From the NCBI RefSeq assembly GCF_003945595.2, contig NW_024104520.1:3071501-3135500 (forward strand): a stretch of 64,000 nucleotides of DNA, given 5' to 3'. The stretch comes from Pipra filicauda. Taxonomy: Eukaryota; Chordata; Aves; Passeriformes; Pipridae. The position numbers and the translations under genes are program-made. Shown piece after piece: positions 1-12,810 of this stretch; within the stretch, counting starts at the first letter, position 1; each line of letters starts with the position of its first letter. The notes below the pieces were generated by a model, which was not told the DNA's origin, did not search any database, and worked only from the letters and a program-made list of their open reading frames with translations.

Positions 1-245
1 TGCAACAGCACTCTCACCAACAGGTTTTCCCATCTCCTTTTACTCTGGACTCGGGGCCCAACTAACGCCACTCTGTTCACGCCCCAGGGTGCTGGGTTAT
101 ACATTTGGGTTTTGTGGGTTAAAACCAACTGTTTGTCTGTATAATCGTATTTATTGTATTATTTTATTAAATTGTTATTCTGACTTATAATCTCTCCTTT
201 GAGTTAAGTTCATTTCCCCTGCTGGTTTACCTTTAAACCAGCACA
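1..245 (+). mobile_element. 3' portion of an avian ERV LTR (window starts inside it)
   Basis: This looks like the end of a retroviral LTR. An ATTAAA polyadenylation-type signal lies near 167-172, followed by a T-rich stretch, and the block ends in ACCAGCACA at about 245, the usual CA end. A perfect 10-bp inverted repeat (TGCTGGTTTA, loop CCTT, TAAACCAGCA) occupies 220-243. The same U5-like ending is familiar from passerine LTRs, but the family name is not certain. The 5' part is outside the window, so neither TG start nor target-site duplication can be checked. No viral coding sequence follows. Confidence 0.6.
220..243. repeat. Perfect 10-bp hairpin at the LTR 3' end
   Basis: TGCTGGTTTA at 220-229 is the exact reverse complement of TAAACCAGCA at 234-243, with a 4-nt CCTT loop. 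It sits two bases inside the presumed LTR terminus, where integrase end recognition would occur. Confidence 0.8.
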
Positions 246-734
246 CCTCACTGCAGCATCATTCAACTCTACTTGGAATAGTATAAACAGGTGATAGTCT
301 GCAGTGTTTGCCAGGCTTGGTACCTCTGTGACATCACATATGTGAGCTCCCACCAGGTAACAAACTTCTCTAGAGATAGTTTCTGGGCAACAGATAGGCA
401 CTTTGGCACCTCTTGGCAAGGACTCTACAGTTACTAACATACTGTTCTGGTGACAGTAACTGTCATGCAGATGGGTGGTTGGACCAGCTTTATATAGTTA
501 ACCTTTCCTGGCTCTAGCCTGATACAAACTCTCCTTTCATTCTCCAACCCTGAGGCATCTTACGCGTTATGTAGTGGTACTTCAGGATGAAGGGGAGGAT
601 TCCTCCTTCTCCAAGCACAGACAATAGTTCAGCCTCCTTTGTCTTGTGAGTTGGTTGAGTCTGTCACCTAAGGGTTAGAAGCAAGCTTACCTTCCCTTTG
701 CAAAGTCTGAAGGCTGGGCTGTCACTCAGTTTCT
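246..734. other. Unassigned sequence between LTR end and CR1
   Basis: No coding frame, repeat end or RNA gene is recognised. It follows the LTR end directly, so it may be flanking DNA or degraded element interior. The short open frame on the minus strand at 210-440 overlaps the LTR and has no recognisable motif. Confidence 0.4.
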
Positions 735-1495
735 GACATTTGTGGATTTGACAAGTGGACCAATTGGTGGATAAGGAATTGGCTGAATGGTTGTACTCGA
801 ATGAGTTGCAACCTATGGCTTGATATCTGGGTGAAAGTCAATGATGTGCAGTGTTCCTCAGAGGTCCATATGGGGACCAGAATTATTTGAATCTTTGTCA
901 GGGACATGGGGAGCGGGACTGAGTGGACCCTCAGCAAGTCTGTGGATGTGAAGAAGCTCTATGGTGTGGTTGATACTCTAGACAGAAAGGGGGAAGTGAT
1001 ACCATCCAGAGGTACATCGTCAGGCTAAACAGGTGGGCCCATGCAAACCACATGAAGTTCAACAAGGCCAATTGTAAGGTCCTACACCTGGGTTGGGGCA
1101 ATCCCAACCTTTAATACAGGTTGGGAAATGAGTGGGTTGAGGGTGTTCCTGCAGAGAAGGACTTGTTGGGTATTGGTGGCTAAAAAACTGAATATGAGCT
1201 GGTAATGTGTTCTCGCAGCTCAGAAAGCCAGCTATATCCTTAGCTGCTTCAAAGGAAGCATAGCCAGCAGGCCAAGGGAAGTGATATTTCCCATTCTACT
1301 CCCCTCATGATGCCACTCAGAATACTGTGTCGAGCTCTGGGTTCTGTAACATAAGAAGGATATGGACCTGTTGAAGCAAGTCCAGAGGAGGGCCAGCCAC
1401 TAAGATCAGTAGAGGACTGGAGTACCTCTCCAATGAATACTGAGTGGGTTTTGTTCATCCTGGAGAAGAGAGAGTCTGAGGAAGGAGCATGAATG
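735..1495 (+). mobile_element. Decayed CR1 LINE, reverse transcriptase region to C-terminus
   Basis: The DNA follows the CR1 ORF2 order: the RT block that normally reads VPQGSVLGPxLFN is visible near 852-890 as VPQRSIWGPELFE. It is followed by the block around the catalytic FADD motif (here SVDV near 935-950, so the active site is lost). After that come the MKFNKAxCxVLHLG-type segment (1051-1095) and the LExVQRRA-type segment (about 1370-1395). Many frameshifts and stops are present, and the 3' UTR end is missing after about 1495. It is an old, 5'- and 3'-truncated copy. The open frames on the opposite strand at 722-937 and 1249-1458 are shadows. Confidence 0.85.
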
Positions 1496-3143
1496 ATGTT
1501 TTAGCCTTTCTTTTCTACCCTACCTTTATAGAAGTGCAGTCTCTTATCCCTTGGCTTGTTGTTTATTTAAAGGACAAAGACAAGTAACCAAAGTCATAAA
1601 TGTACATTGATCTCGTAGTAAAAGAAGAAAAAGCTTTTTAAAAATCTGCAACTTTTTGAGAGCATCTTTAAAACAAAAAATAGATGTTTGATTTATACTT
1701 GGATGCTTTTCAGCTAGTTACACTTTCACACATTTCAGGTGTTGTCACTTGCTTACATTTTCTCTTTTTATTCTAATGAGTGTTAGATAAATGACTGACC
1801 TGTATTCAAAAAAAAAAAAGGGTTTACTTGGGGTAAATTATAGTCTAGAGCATTTTCAAAAGGTTGTCTCAATCCTCACAAGCAGATCTATTATGACAGA
1901 CTAATGTCAGTACCTCACATTTGGCTCAGAGGTACAAGTAAGCAAGAAAAGCAAACCAATCTGACTTCAGACTGACTGTTTTAATCACCAGCTGGCTAAG
2001 ACTACTAAACTATACATTTCCCAAGGAAAGATTATAGAGTAAAAAGTCCTAATCCCCATACCACCTCCAGATTCTCATGAATTAATGCATTAGTTCATAA
2101 ATAAATTACATACTCAAACCTCTGCTTAAACTATGTTCAGTCATTTTCTTGCATCCCTATGGGCAGCTGAGTGTTCACTCAGTTTTTTTTAATTACTATT
2201 TGACATCAGAAGGAACAGTGAGCTTCCTCTCTTCCCTCCCCACTATGTACATAACACAGTGATACATTTTTAGTAAAACCAAACGAATGGATAGACGGCA
2301 AGGAATGGGCTACATTTTTTACTATTTCCTGAAATAACGCTTATTAATTATTGAGATGTAAATATTAAAGGGCACATTCTAGTCACAAAAAGATAATGAT
2401 ACTTAGGGTATTACAGTTTTTAAATGGTATTTTCTCTTTTTCTATAACTTTTTAGGGATCACTACTGTAATATTTTCACTAGTTTTAATATTTCATGCTA
2501 TTTGATAACTAAGGACAAATCAGTCAATATTCTGTTTTCAGTGCTCTGGAGGAGGTAATAGAGTAGGCAGGCTATGATATTGCTGGGCACTGTTTCATTC
2601 ATTGGATGCCTTAGGAAAAAGTAACCAGACTTGTACCTGTTTGCATTGTCAAAGGCTGGAAAAGATTTGATGATCTGAACAACAGTTTTATTGTGTCTTT
2701 CTGACTGAGGAGGAAATTTCAAGTCCTTGGGAGAAGTAGAATTTCATTAACATCTTTATTAACATCTATGACATCACTTAGGCATCTCTATGTGATTTGT
2801 GTTGTTTCCAGGCATCAAAATCTCATGCATTTACTAGGTAGTCCGAATAAGAAAATTAACTAAATAAAGGTTCTCTTGTCTTTCCAAGATAGATCAAGAA
2901 ATATTCCTGGGTTTCTTTTTAAGTAGAACAAATTAGTAGAAAAGCACTTCTAAGAACTTAATAAAATGTCTGAGATTATCCAGCCAGTTTCATTCTGAAC
3001 CACAAATAACTATATTCTGCAGGGGGAGGCTGAAGAAAGTAAGTCAGTGGATACATAAAGAGATGGGAGTGTTTTTCAGAAAAAAAAGAAAAATAGTTAA
3101 CATTAACACCTACATTCAGGCTTCCAATCTACAAAATCAAGGT
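1496..3143. other. A+T-rich intergenic DNA, nothing recognised
   Basis: There is a short A-run at about 1809-1819 and no repeat end, RNA gene or convincing coding frame. The minus-strand open frame at 2498-2722 has no known motif. Confidence 0.6.
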
Positions 3144-3272
3144 GATCAGAGGACTGGATCACCTGTCCTATAAAGACAAGCTGAGCAAATTGGGCTTTTT
3201 CAAGCTAGAAAAGAAGAGGCTTTATGGAGACTTTATAGCAGCCTTCCAGTATCTAAAGGGAGCTTCAAGCAT
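3144..3272 (+). mobile_element. Short CR1 ORF2 C-terminal fragment
   Basis: One frame reads IRGLDHLSYKDKLSKLGFF and then LEKKRLYGDFIAAFQYLKG, which is the CR1 ORF2 C-terminal segment that in intact copies follows the QRRA motif (compare the copy at 27840-28736). Only about 43 codons remain. The sequence after 3272 no longer matches, so the 3' end is lost. It forms the first part of the plus-strand open frame 3142-3498, which is otherwise meaningless. Confidence 0.85.
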
Positions 3273-3502
3273 AAGGCCTACACCTATGAGATATTGCATG
3301 AAATACATTGTGAAGGGATTACCGTGGGCATGCTGGCCTGCTGCTGGGGGTGGTAGAGGCCAGATGGCCATTATCACTGCAATCAGCTGGGTGGGACAGG
3401 CAGTGATGCTAAGGTATCACAGTTCCATTCTGTCCTTGCAGAAAAGACACAGAGTCTTTGTAATTCCTCTCTTTGTAAATCTCAGTTTCCCTCACTGATA
3501 TA

Positions 3503-3735
3503 TAAAGGGGCTGCCCCACCAGCATTTATGGCAGCAGGTCCTGGGCTCCTTGAATATCGTGCCTGCTTTCTTGGGCCTCTCTTCCCTCCAGGGCTCTATC
3601 CCATGGTACTCTACCAAGCAGATCCCTATAGAGGCCAAAGTCTTCTCTCCTGAAGTCCAGCATAACAAGCTTGCTGTCCTAAAGATCTTGAACTCCACCA
3701 TTTCATGGTCCCTGAAGCCAAGGCTTCCCTTAAGT
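3503..3735 (-). mobile_element. CR1 fragment, end of the endonuclease domain
   Basis: Read on the minus strand, this encodes GSLGFRDHEMVEFKIFRTAS, corresponding to the end of the CR1 apurinic-type endonuclease. There the conserved SDH is changed to RDH, removing a serine of the motif while keeping the D-H pair. The linker follows. It lies in the opposite orientation to the CR1 piece at 3144-3272, about 230 bp away, so the two are separate insertions or an inverted remnant. The plus-strand open frame at 3550-3747 is its shadow. Confidence 0.8.
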
Positions 3736-5142
3736 AATGGACTTTAAATGATTTTCACATGTGTATGGCAGATGAACAACTGTGACACTCGTTGGGAAAA
3801 ACAATACTCATGAAATACTAGCTACCATATGTTTTCTAGAAATTTCTTTATTAAAACTCTACAGTAACTGTAATTAATGAAATCAACTTTTAGATACAAA
3901 TTTAAAAAAATCAGTCTGATATTGTGTTGAACAGAGATCCCCATTTGCTGTAATAAATATCCTGCAGATCAAATTTAAGCCCTAAGCTTATCCTTTTTCT
4001 GTTAGTGATATAATAGATCTAGTATTACATTAGCAGTAACATCAAAAAACACCCAAGCTTCTTGAAAGTTGGCTTGTCAGGCTGTGACTCAATATATACA
4101 CATATGCACAACTCTATGCTATGTAGTCTCTCATCACAGCTCAACAAATACTGCAACATGCATAGACTGCCAGATGTTAGCCAAAAAAAATTAATTCCAA
4201 TTTTATGCATTAAAATATTTTACATTTTTAATACATGAACATTAAAAAGAACATTAAAAGGGCTTGTATTTTTAGTTATTCTACTTTGAAGGTAGTTTCT
4301 ATGTGCTGTGATTATAATAATAATGAGTGAATACGTTTTTCTAACATCACTGAAACTTAAGCCTCACATAGGTGTTTCAAGTTACATAATGTGTGTGATA
4401 ATGGGCACTTGAATAACAACTATATTGATTTTCACTCTGTTATTCCGGCTTTACAGTCATGTAAATGGAATTACAGATTGACCCATAATTTATGATGTTT
4501 AAATCTATGTTCTTGTCATGGGAGTTTTTACACTTAAAACAGAATATTAGTGTATTTCAAATTCTTTACCCATGGGAATTGTAATTTTAGTTCCTTTAGT
4601 TTTCCAATTAAATAAATTAAATCAAATTCTTAGTCCCCATGGGAACACACTTGTTAGTTATGGTAGTATGTATTTTTTATTGTCTCTTAGGAGGTAGAAA
4701 TTCTGAGGTATCTTCATTAATATTTACAAAGTCCACTAGCTTCCTGGATCCATCTCATACAAAAAGCCTAGGGAAGGTCAAACAGAGAGGTGAACCAGAG
4801 AAAATTAATTTCTCGTGAAGAAAGGGAAAAAGAAACACTGCTTCTGCCCCCTGTCTTCAAAGTAATAGCTAGAAAATACCTAGTTTTACATTAAACGAGT
4901 GGAGTCACCAATCATTTTAGAAAACCATAGTGGATTAAATTTTATTATTAAATAGTCAGGAGAATATACTTTATAAACATTTTGTAGTTTCCTAGAGTAG
5001 TTTAATAATTTTCATACAGAAAATTATCATTCATCTGTGGAACAGTTTTACAGAGTTTAAAATATATAAACATAAATTAGAACTAACACAAAAATAGTAA
5101 CATATATGATTTATTGACAAGGTCAGGATATAAATATTGGGC
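3736..5142. other. A+T-rich intergenic DNA, nothing recognised
   Basis: No repeat boundary, RNA gene or supported coding region seen. Open frames here are short and biased by A+T composition. Confidence 0.6.
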
Positions 5143-5880
5143 TATTCTGGGTTGACCTTGGTTGACTGTCATATGCCCACTCACCTCCTCAACAGGACAA
5201 GGAGAAAATATAGGATAGAGAAGGTTGTGAGTTAAGATAAAGATGAGGAGATCAGTTACCAATTACTGTTACAGGCAAAACAGAATTGATTTAATTAATT
5301 GATTTAATTAATTGATTTAATTAATTTAATTTGTTGTCAATTAAAAATAGAGTTGGATGGTGAGGAACAAGTACAAAAACTTAAGACACTTCTACCCTCC
5401 ACTCCCTTTTCTCCAGTCTCAACTTCAAGCCCTAAAGTTCAACTCCTCTGACTCCCACCTCAAGTGGTGCAGGGTTATGAGGAGTAAGGGGTTGTGGTCA
5501 GCCCATAACAGTACCTCTCTACCACTCCTTCCTTCATGTTTGCTCTAACTTGGGTCATTCCCATGGACTGCAGTCCTTCGGGATAAACTTGCTCAAGTGT
5601 GGGCACAGGTAGCAGTGGGCATTCAGTCTGCTGGATTGTTTATCATATTCTTTTCCTTACACAGTGCCTGTGCAGTGTTTTGCCACTTGTTAAACACGTT
5701 TTCCCAAGAGGACCACACATCTGACTGATGGGCTCAGCTGTGTTGTTCAGTGGGTCCATTGCAGAGATGGTTGGAATGGACTGTGTCCAGTGCAGGAAAG
5801 CCCCTGACATGTTCTCACAGAGCCTCTACTGCAGCTCCCACTGGTTGCTGACCTCTTGACCTTATACGCAGTATATAGCC
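5143..5880 (-). mobile_element. Old avian ERVL-type solo LTR
   Basis: The plus strand carries GGGTTGACCTTGG near the left edge (5149-5161), the complement of the CCAAGGTCAACCC end of a common avian ERVL LTR. The order then follows that family: a GACAAGGAGAAAATAT-like stretch, an A+T-rich segment equivalent to the polyadenylation region, several repeated 'gggtc..tcc..atgg..tgcag' units, and a far end near 5875. The polyadenylation signal and promoter read on the minus strand. The copy is strongly diverged, its right boundary is uncertain, and no target-site duplication was found. No viral genes are attached, so it is a solo LTR. Confidence 0.7.
5286..5324. repeat. Three perfect copies of a 13-bp unit inside the LTR
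   Basis: TTGATTTAATTAA is repeated exactly three times in tandem at 5286-5298, 5299-5311 and 5312-5324. It is a local expansion in the A+T-rich polyadenylation part of the surrounding LTR. Confidence 0.9.
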
Positions 5881-8800
5881 TGTGTTTCTATTCATAGTAA
5901 GAGCTTGGTCTTCTGTCACATTGCAATTAAACTGTTAGAAGTAGTTTGAAGTTTTTTGCGACAATACCTACATCTGATCTGGTGGGATCTTATTTATTTT
6001 GTTTTCCAGAGAACCTATAATTTAATAGCATTGTAAGCAATTTTCATGGTAGTAACTTTATATAGGAAATAAGAAAGAGAGAGAGTTTAGGGACTATTTA
6101 TGAAAATGCAGGTACCACTGAAAAAAAGCTGCAAAAGGTAATGTGTCTTGTATGAATGAATTCATATTAAATTTCTAAGACTGTCATATTCTTTGTCTTT
6201 TTCTTAATTTAAAAAAAATCGTAACCAAAGGGAAGAGTGTGTTTTATTTGAATAATAAAATTATATTGTAATCTGTATTGGCTTACTGCATCTACTCAAT
6301 TATTTAAAACTTCTGTGATGTTACAGAACCACAAGATGTAACAGGAAACAATCTTCATGAGTAGTTTAAAATAATTACATGGTTAAGTTGTAAGTCTTAA
6401 CTTTCACTATATAGAGTTAGATGTCTAGTCTAAGACTACTTTTGTAGTCAGTGGTGTCTCCAAGAGTAACTCATGGTATGCTACTCTAGATGGAAGGGTC
6501 AGATGGGAAGATTTTACACAATGCTACATCTGACCACAGAGAATTAGAGAACGTTAGTGAAGACAGCTGTATACCTAACTTACACATATACCTTGTATGT
6601 AGCTAAATTTGGATAAAGTTAATAAAGAATTACATTAGAATAAACAGCAATATGTTTACCATATTTTATGGATTGGGTCACATGCTAACATGAACTGCAC
6701 ATTATAAGGGGTTTTCTGAAACTATTTATTAAGTGTCCTTGAAAAATTGATTATATAAGAAAGTCCATTTTATTCTTTAGCAAGCATAAGAAGAGACAAC
6801 TTTATTTTATAGGAACAGTGCTTTTCTGAGATGCTATAGCAGATAAAACTTCAAAAATAAGCAACACATATGGGAAGTATATTTGGCAATACCTTTGCAC
6901 AGGTAAAAAAAGAAAGGTATTTGAATCAACAGTTTTAAGACATTAAGTCAGTTTTCCAGTGGCAAAAAATGTGTCACTTATTAAAAAACGAATGATATCA
7001 AGGCAAAAGGAAGTCAGCAACTATAGTTCTGAAATGCAGCTTTTTAATGTATTTCTAGTAATCCATTACTTATTTAATTCGGATTTTTTCTTCTAGTTCT
7101 GTTACTTATTACAAATTATAACAAAGTATTTAACAATTTTACTGGTAAGAACTTTATTATATTTCTGACGTTTTCCAGTACAATTATTTCAGTCATCAAT
7201 AAGCTCTGTTAATTGGGTAATACTGTCTTTTGGATTAAGAATTTCATATTCTCTGCTGAACATTTACATGAAGATCACTTGTCCATAACAAGAATTCAAT
7301 AAGCTTTTCATGTTCACAGCTATCTTACATACATCATTCTTTCTGTTAAAATCAAGAGCTGCATCCCTTTAAAGCTAAGTATACATTTTATCTTTTTATT
7401 TTTTTCTTTCTTAATGAGGAAACTTGGAGAAAGAAAATGAAGAAGAAAAAGTCTTATAATTTCAAAAACACTATTATAAATGAGTGAGAGTACTTTATGC
7501 AAAACAGGCACAACAATTTTTTTTTATTTTTTCAAAATCCACTATTGTTACAGCATATATAGGATGTTTCAATTAACATGCATTTTTGTTTCTTTTTATA
7601 ATTACTTATAAAATACATGTATAAAGCCATATTTTACTCTGTTGACTATTCATGATTGTTTCTTTTAGTAATTAACTATTCTATTTTTTACCTGTCTTGT
7701 AAAGTGTAAGTTTTTTCCCCACGAATAGGAAAGTAAACATCCACATAAACTTCAAGACAGCTGACAAATACTTTCCAAACAAACTCACAAAGGCATTATT
7801 TCTATATCTACATGTAACACATTGTCTATGAGATCTATGTCTATGAGAAAATTAGCAAATTTAATAACATGGAAAATAATTTCTTACTTCAGAAAGTGTT
7901 TCAAATTATGTAAATAAATCACATAGTGATACATGTATTTGAGTTTACAACTAAGTAATGTTCCCTACCTCTTCTTCAGGAGTTGAACATCTCTAATTTG
8001 GCTAAAAGTGAATGTTGATTGCACTGGAGTCCATCCCATGTGAATAATGGCTGCTATATCTAAGCTCTTGTTCATTTGAATATGCCATTCAAAATACTGC
8101 TTTTGCGTCTGTAAAAACTCAGATGGTTTTAAAAAAGCATCTAAAAAGTTCTATGAATATCCTCTCCCTAAATCTTTATTCTCTACTTCTATAAAATAAA
8201 ACATATAATTAAAAGCTTTTTAGACTACATTCTAACAAACATAATAATTTTGCATACTAATTAATGTTGGAAATATTGCTTTTAGACTGTCAGCTTTGAA
8301 AATAGGTTTGAAGTAAATACTTTTTCAAACAAGTCTAATATAACAAAATAATTTCTATACAGTTTTCATAGATTTCATATAAATATACAGTATTTTTTAT
8401 CTTATTATTCATAGTCACTTTGCAGTCTGCTTTTAAAACAAATGTATTCTTAATGAGCAATATTATGGACTAATGATAACAAGAAAACAGAATGTCAAAT
8501 AGTTAGAAAGTCTATTGTTAATTTGTACCGTAAAGTACAAATACTGTCAATTTATGCTGCAAAGAATTATTTTGTGTACCTTAGACAATTTCCTGATCAT
8601 TACTACCTCAAAAATGCTCTTCATAATACGTAGTTTCAATAAAGATTAAATTTAGTTTAAGTAGTTCTTTGTTTGGCCCTGTCAAGTGGATAATAATGTC
8701 ATTTACCATTATTGCATTTATAACCCATATGCCTTACCTGTAGCATGTACAAAATTTGTAGAGATGTATCAAAAATAATAATTGCCATAGAATCACAGAT

Positions 8801-9973
8801 TTTATATATTGAACATAACACAAAATAAGTAGATAAATATACAAATATCATTAAATAATTTTTTGCAGATTTTTTATTTCTTAAAATTATAATGATTTAG
8901 TTACCAGATAAGAAATCAAAATTCTAGGCTGATAAATATATGAATCAATAAAGTATTAAGATAGTATATGCATTCTGCTGAAAACTAATTTTCTAATAAA
9001 AACACAAGTTATAATAGAAATAATTGCGTGTATTGATTAGGAAAAGACTCCTCTGCTATTATTTAATTATATAAAGTAAACAGAAAAAAATCTTGGTTAA
9101 GTTAATGGCATTAGAGACTTGTTAGAGAAAAATTATTAGAAATACTTCTTGTAGTGTATTGCAAAAATACTTAGCTTTAAATATAATAACTTTCCTGTGG
9201 CAAGAATGTCTCCCCAATATGTGTCATTTGACCACTGATAAAAGCTTCTTACTTATTAGAGCTGAAAGCATTCTTAAATGGGCAGAAAATTAGTTGGTCA
9301 GATCTCCTTGGAGGAGGAATACAACAATATCTTGAGCTTACAGTTGTTTGTGGCAAAGTACCTATAAGCTACCATGAAAACTTTAATTACTAATATGCAG
9401 AAAACTAAAGCCCTTGGTCCCAGTAATTTTACCTGGTTAGAGAAATTTTAAAAAACAAAAATTTAATTTATAATTTATTTTCTCTGTAATAGAATCTCCT
9501 TTTTTTTTTTTTAGTGACTGTGTGATGATTTTTTATGTCAACTTCTCTGTCCAAATAATAGATTAGTGATGGCACATTCCCTCAACCATTGGTTGATAAC
9601 CTTAGGACAGGCAGATGTTTGGGTGTTTTCTAGTGGGACTCATGCTTTCAGTAAATATATGATGTTCATTCATGTTTTTTTCGTTTCTACATACTCAACC
9701 ATCTGTTAAAATGGCACCTTGCCTGTTAACAAGTTAGCTATATTGTTCTAAATAGATATGGAAAGCAAGTAAATATGGGGTGAGGTGCAATACTTCAATA
9801 AACATCAAACATGACTGTTTCCACTAGAAGTCTCTCCATTTAAACTATATTATGTCATATTAATCTATAGCTATATAATCCCCTTAAAAAAAGTAATTGA
9901 TTAAAACAACCATCTTTGTAATCCTTGTTTTATTGAAAAATATTTTATCCTATCCATTATTTTATTTATATCT
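5881..9973. other. 4.1-kb A+T-rich desert
   Basis: Very A+T-rich with scattered poly-A and poly-T runs. No interspersed-repeat end, RNA gene or supported coding frame is recognised. The open frame at 7320-7511 is lysine/leucine-rich from composition alone. Confidence 0.6.
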
Positions 9974-10227
9974 TGCGAGACCTGGAGACACACCATCTAT
10001 AACGCAGCTGTCTCCCTTGAGAACACACGCAGGATCACCCTCGAGGAAAAAAGGCAACGCAGAAAGAACCGTGTATTGCAGAATACACCATCTAAAGGAG
10101 TCTTTCTGCTGTACCTTTTGCAGTCGGATATGTCTGTCACGTATTGGCCTCATAAGCCATCAGCGTGCCTGTAGCAAATGTGGATAGAGCCTTCCCAAAT
10201 CTTCGTTCGTGAAGCCCAGCCATGATC
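9974..10227 (+). mobile_element. 3' end of a zinc-finger-tailed non-LTR retrotransposon (copy A)
   Basis: This 5'-truncated LINE copy is homologous to the minus-strand copy at 36855-37249. It starts in WRHTIYNAA, continues through ITLEEKRQRRKN, and ends in the zinc finger and stop codon (10185-10187). About 40 bp of 3' UTR follow, containing the hairpin CTTCGTTCGTGAAG (10201-10214) and the end CCATGATCAT. A short 3' UTR and no poly-A tail are compatible with RTE-like LINEs, but the clade cannot be settled without the RT domain. Confidence 0.8.
9984..10187 (+). pseudogene. LINE ORF2 C-terminus with CCHC zinc finger, frameshifted
   Basis: The C-terminal zinc finger reads CTFCSRICLSRIGLISHQ then RAC, giving C-x2-C-x12-H-x3-C, and is followed by SKCG and TAG. 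The upstream part (WRHTIYNAA...ITLEEKRQRR) is in a different frame. Comparison with the copies at 36855-37249 and 58052-58150 points to one extra A in the AAA at 10094-10096 as the cause; without it the two parts share a frame. The finger presumably helped the LINE protein bind nucleic acid. This copy is dead: it is 5'-truncated and frameshifted. Confidence 0.75.
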
Positions 10228-12785
10228 ATATAATTTATAATCGCTTCCATCAATATCAATAGCTTTCTGATATAAATTTGTATCTTCAACAGAACTTGTG
10301 CATTTCACACCAGCTGAGTACTATATTTAAAATACTGCTTGTATTTCAACTTAAGGAAAACTTATGAAGCTTTACATTTCAAAATTCACATTATTGTCTA
10401 GTATTTTCAATATTTAGCAAAGATAGTACCGTTTGTATTTGAGTACCCTCATAGGGTTATCTTATTGTCTGGCATTTTTCAAACTCAACTAGACAAGCCC
10501 AGCTACTCCTAAAAGATATCCAGAGGTCCCTTGCTGACTCTAATTATTCTATGAAGAATAATTGTGAGAAGGTATTGATCATTGTAAACTTCTCTAGGAA
10601 TAAACATCTAGAATAAAGAGGTATTAAATGAGAAGTTCAGAGAAGGTGTTAAAATGTTAAAGGACTGGAATATTATTTTAGCTAAACATTTTATTTTTGT
10701 CTTAACCAAATGTGTGTTTATTGCAAGAATATTGATAAGAATGCAGATGATTAAATTATAGATTATTAAAATTACCAAAATAATTATATCAATTAACAAA
10801 TATTTACACTTTGAGTATACTCTTTTATAGTATTTTATGCATTTTCCTAGTAATTTTTATTCTTCCAAGAATGTAACAACTGTATTCTTTTAACACTTTG
10901 TTAAAGAAAACAGAATAAAAAATATCCATGCGGTAACTTGTGTTTCTCAGATATATAAATTTCAGAAACCTTTGATGTCTTTCAGATGAACAAACCCAAT
11001 TATTTTGCATACCAAATATAATATATTTTACTAGAAAATCTGTCACCACAGGACTTCAAACTCTTTTCTCATCTTGCAAACCTTTTGTCTTGCATTATTT
11101 TGACAACAGTTTGGACATAGACAACAGCTTATTGGAAAGGAGTAGAATTGCCACAATGATTTGTTCTGCATTTTATAATTTCTGAGTCAGTAATAACCCA
11201 TAAAAATGCCCTTGAATGTGTTTGTCACTTGTATTTCAATGGAAAGGATGTTTTTTGATTTGCATTCCTTATATATAACATCACATTGATTTTCCAAGTC
11301 ATGTTATACTGTTTCTTCTCCCAGATGGCTTAAGAACTTTTGTGTTAACTGACTGATTTTTATTGAAGAAATATTATCTATTCCAAAGACTAGAAATTCT
11401 TGCATATTTTTAACAATATTATTTAGAAATAGCTTTCAAAGTTTCTGATATAGAACACTAACTTGAACAGTAAAACATATTTTTAAACATAGAAATTGTA
11501 GAGTTATCTTGCAGAATAGATAATTTTCTCCTTTTTTTTTTTCCCCAATTCTCACATCTTTCTCATTGTTGTATGATCTTCATTCAGGACTGGATTTGAA
11601 ATATATTTATCCTAAGAGGATAAGTATAGGGTGGTCCTATAAGATGTAGTCTTTCTATAATATCTTATTAGTTTCTTGTTAAATCTTTCTTATAAATATT
11701 GGATTATAGTAAAAATATTGGATTTTACTTCAAAAGTATTATTTCTAGAATTATAAAATCAACAACCAGAAGGAAGCATATGACATATTAGCATCAGTAT
11801 TCATTATTGTGTCTTTTTTCTCTTATTTAGTTTCTTCTGCACTACACATACAGCTTTTTATAGCAGACATCACTCTTTCTCATGTCAGTTTTATATACAA
11901 AATAATGGATTCTTAATCAGTAACTGGACTTCCTAGGCAAGAGTTCAGTTAAGATTAATTGCAATACTAACATCAACTAATTACTATGATTAGGATTATG
12001 ACTATTACTATGACTATTTCTTTTTTAGTTATTAACCTTTGGTAAATGTTGAACACAATGGAAAGTAAATTAAATAGAAGTCACTAAAAAGAACAGGCTT
12101 TCTACCGAAGTGCCATCAACAGTCATGTACTATTATTACGGTATTAGCTTAACGTCAAGCAGCATCAGTAAGACCAGTCCAGAAATAGTTAATATGCTAC
12201 TTTTGACTTTCTTTGTGTGAAATATTTGGAAGAAGGAAGTAGAAAGGTTTTCCCCATACAGGGACAAAAAAAAAAATCTATTCCATTTAAGGAATTTGAA
12301 ATAGGTGAAAGAGAATCCATACAACCCTTAAACCCATAAGAGGAATATGAGCTGTTTTCCTTTTCTCTATGAGACAAAATACCATACAGTTTTACATATA
12401 AATAATTAACAAAGTGAGACATTAAGTCGTACTAAAATAAACTCAATCCAATTGCAATAAAATTAGCGCAAGGTATTTCCTTCAAATTATTTTCAGATTA
12501 CAGTTTGGTGTAACCTGAAAACTGTAGTTGAAAGATGAAACTAAATTATTACTAATGTTACATTTCTTTTTATCTAGGAAAAAGAAATCTGATTATAATT
12601 CTTCTAATGTCTTCATAATACAAATGGAGGCAGAGAAACATCAACAGAAGCTAAACCAAGTTCAACAATAGAAACACCCTTGAAAATATGAATAGTTCAA
12701 TGTCAGAGAAAAAGTCAACATATAAATTAAACATTTACAGGGGACATTCTGAAAAACAAAGTAATTTTACCAAAACTATGTGACA

Positions 12786-12810
12786 GACCTCTAGACCTCT
12801 AGACCTCTAG
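12786..12810. repeat. Three copies of an 8-bp tandem unit
   Basis: GACCTCTA is repeated three times, followed by a single G. It is a simple local duplication. Confidence 0.9.

Noticed and set aside
5286..5324. CRISPR-like or satellite array
   Set aside because: Only three 13-bp A+T-rich units with no spacers, inside an LTR; a local slippage product.
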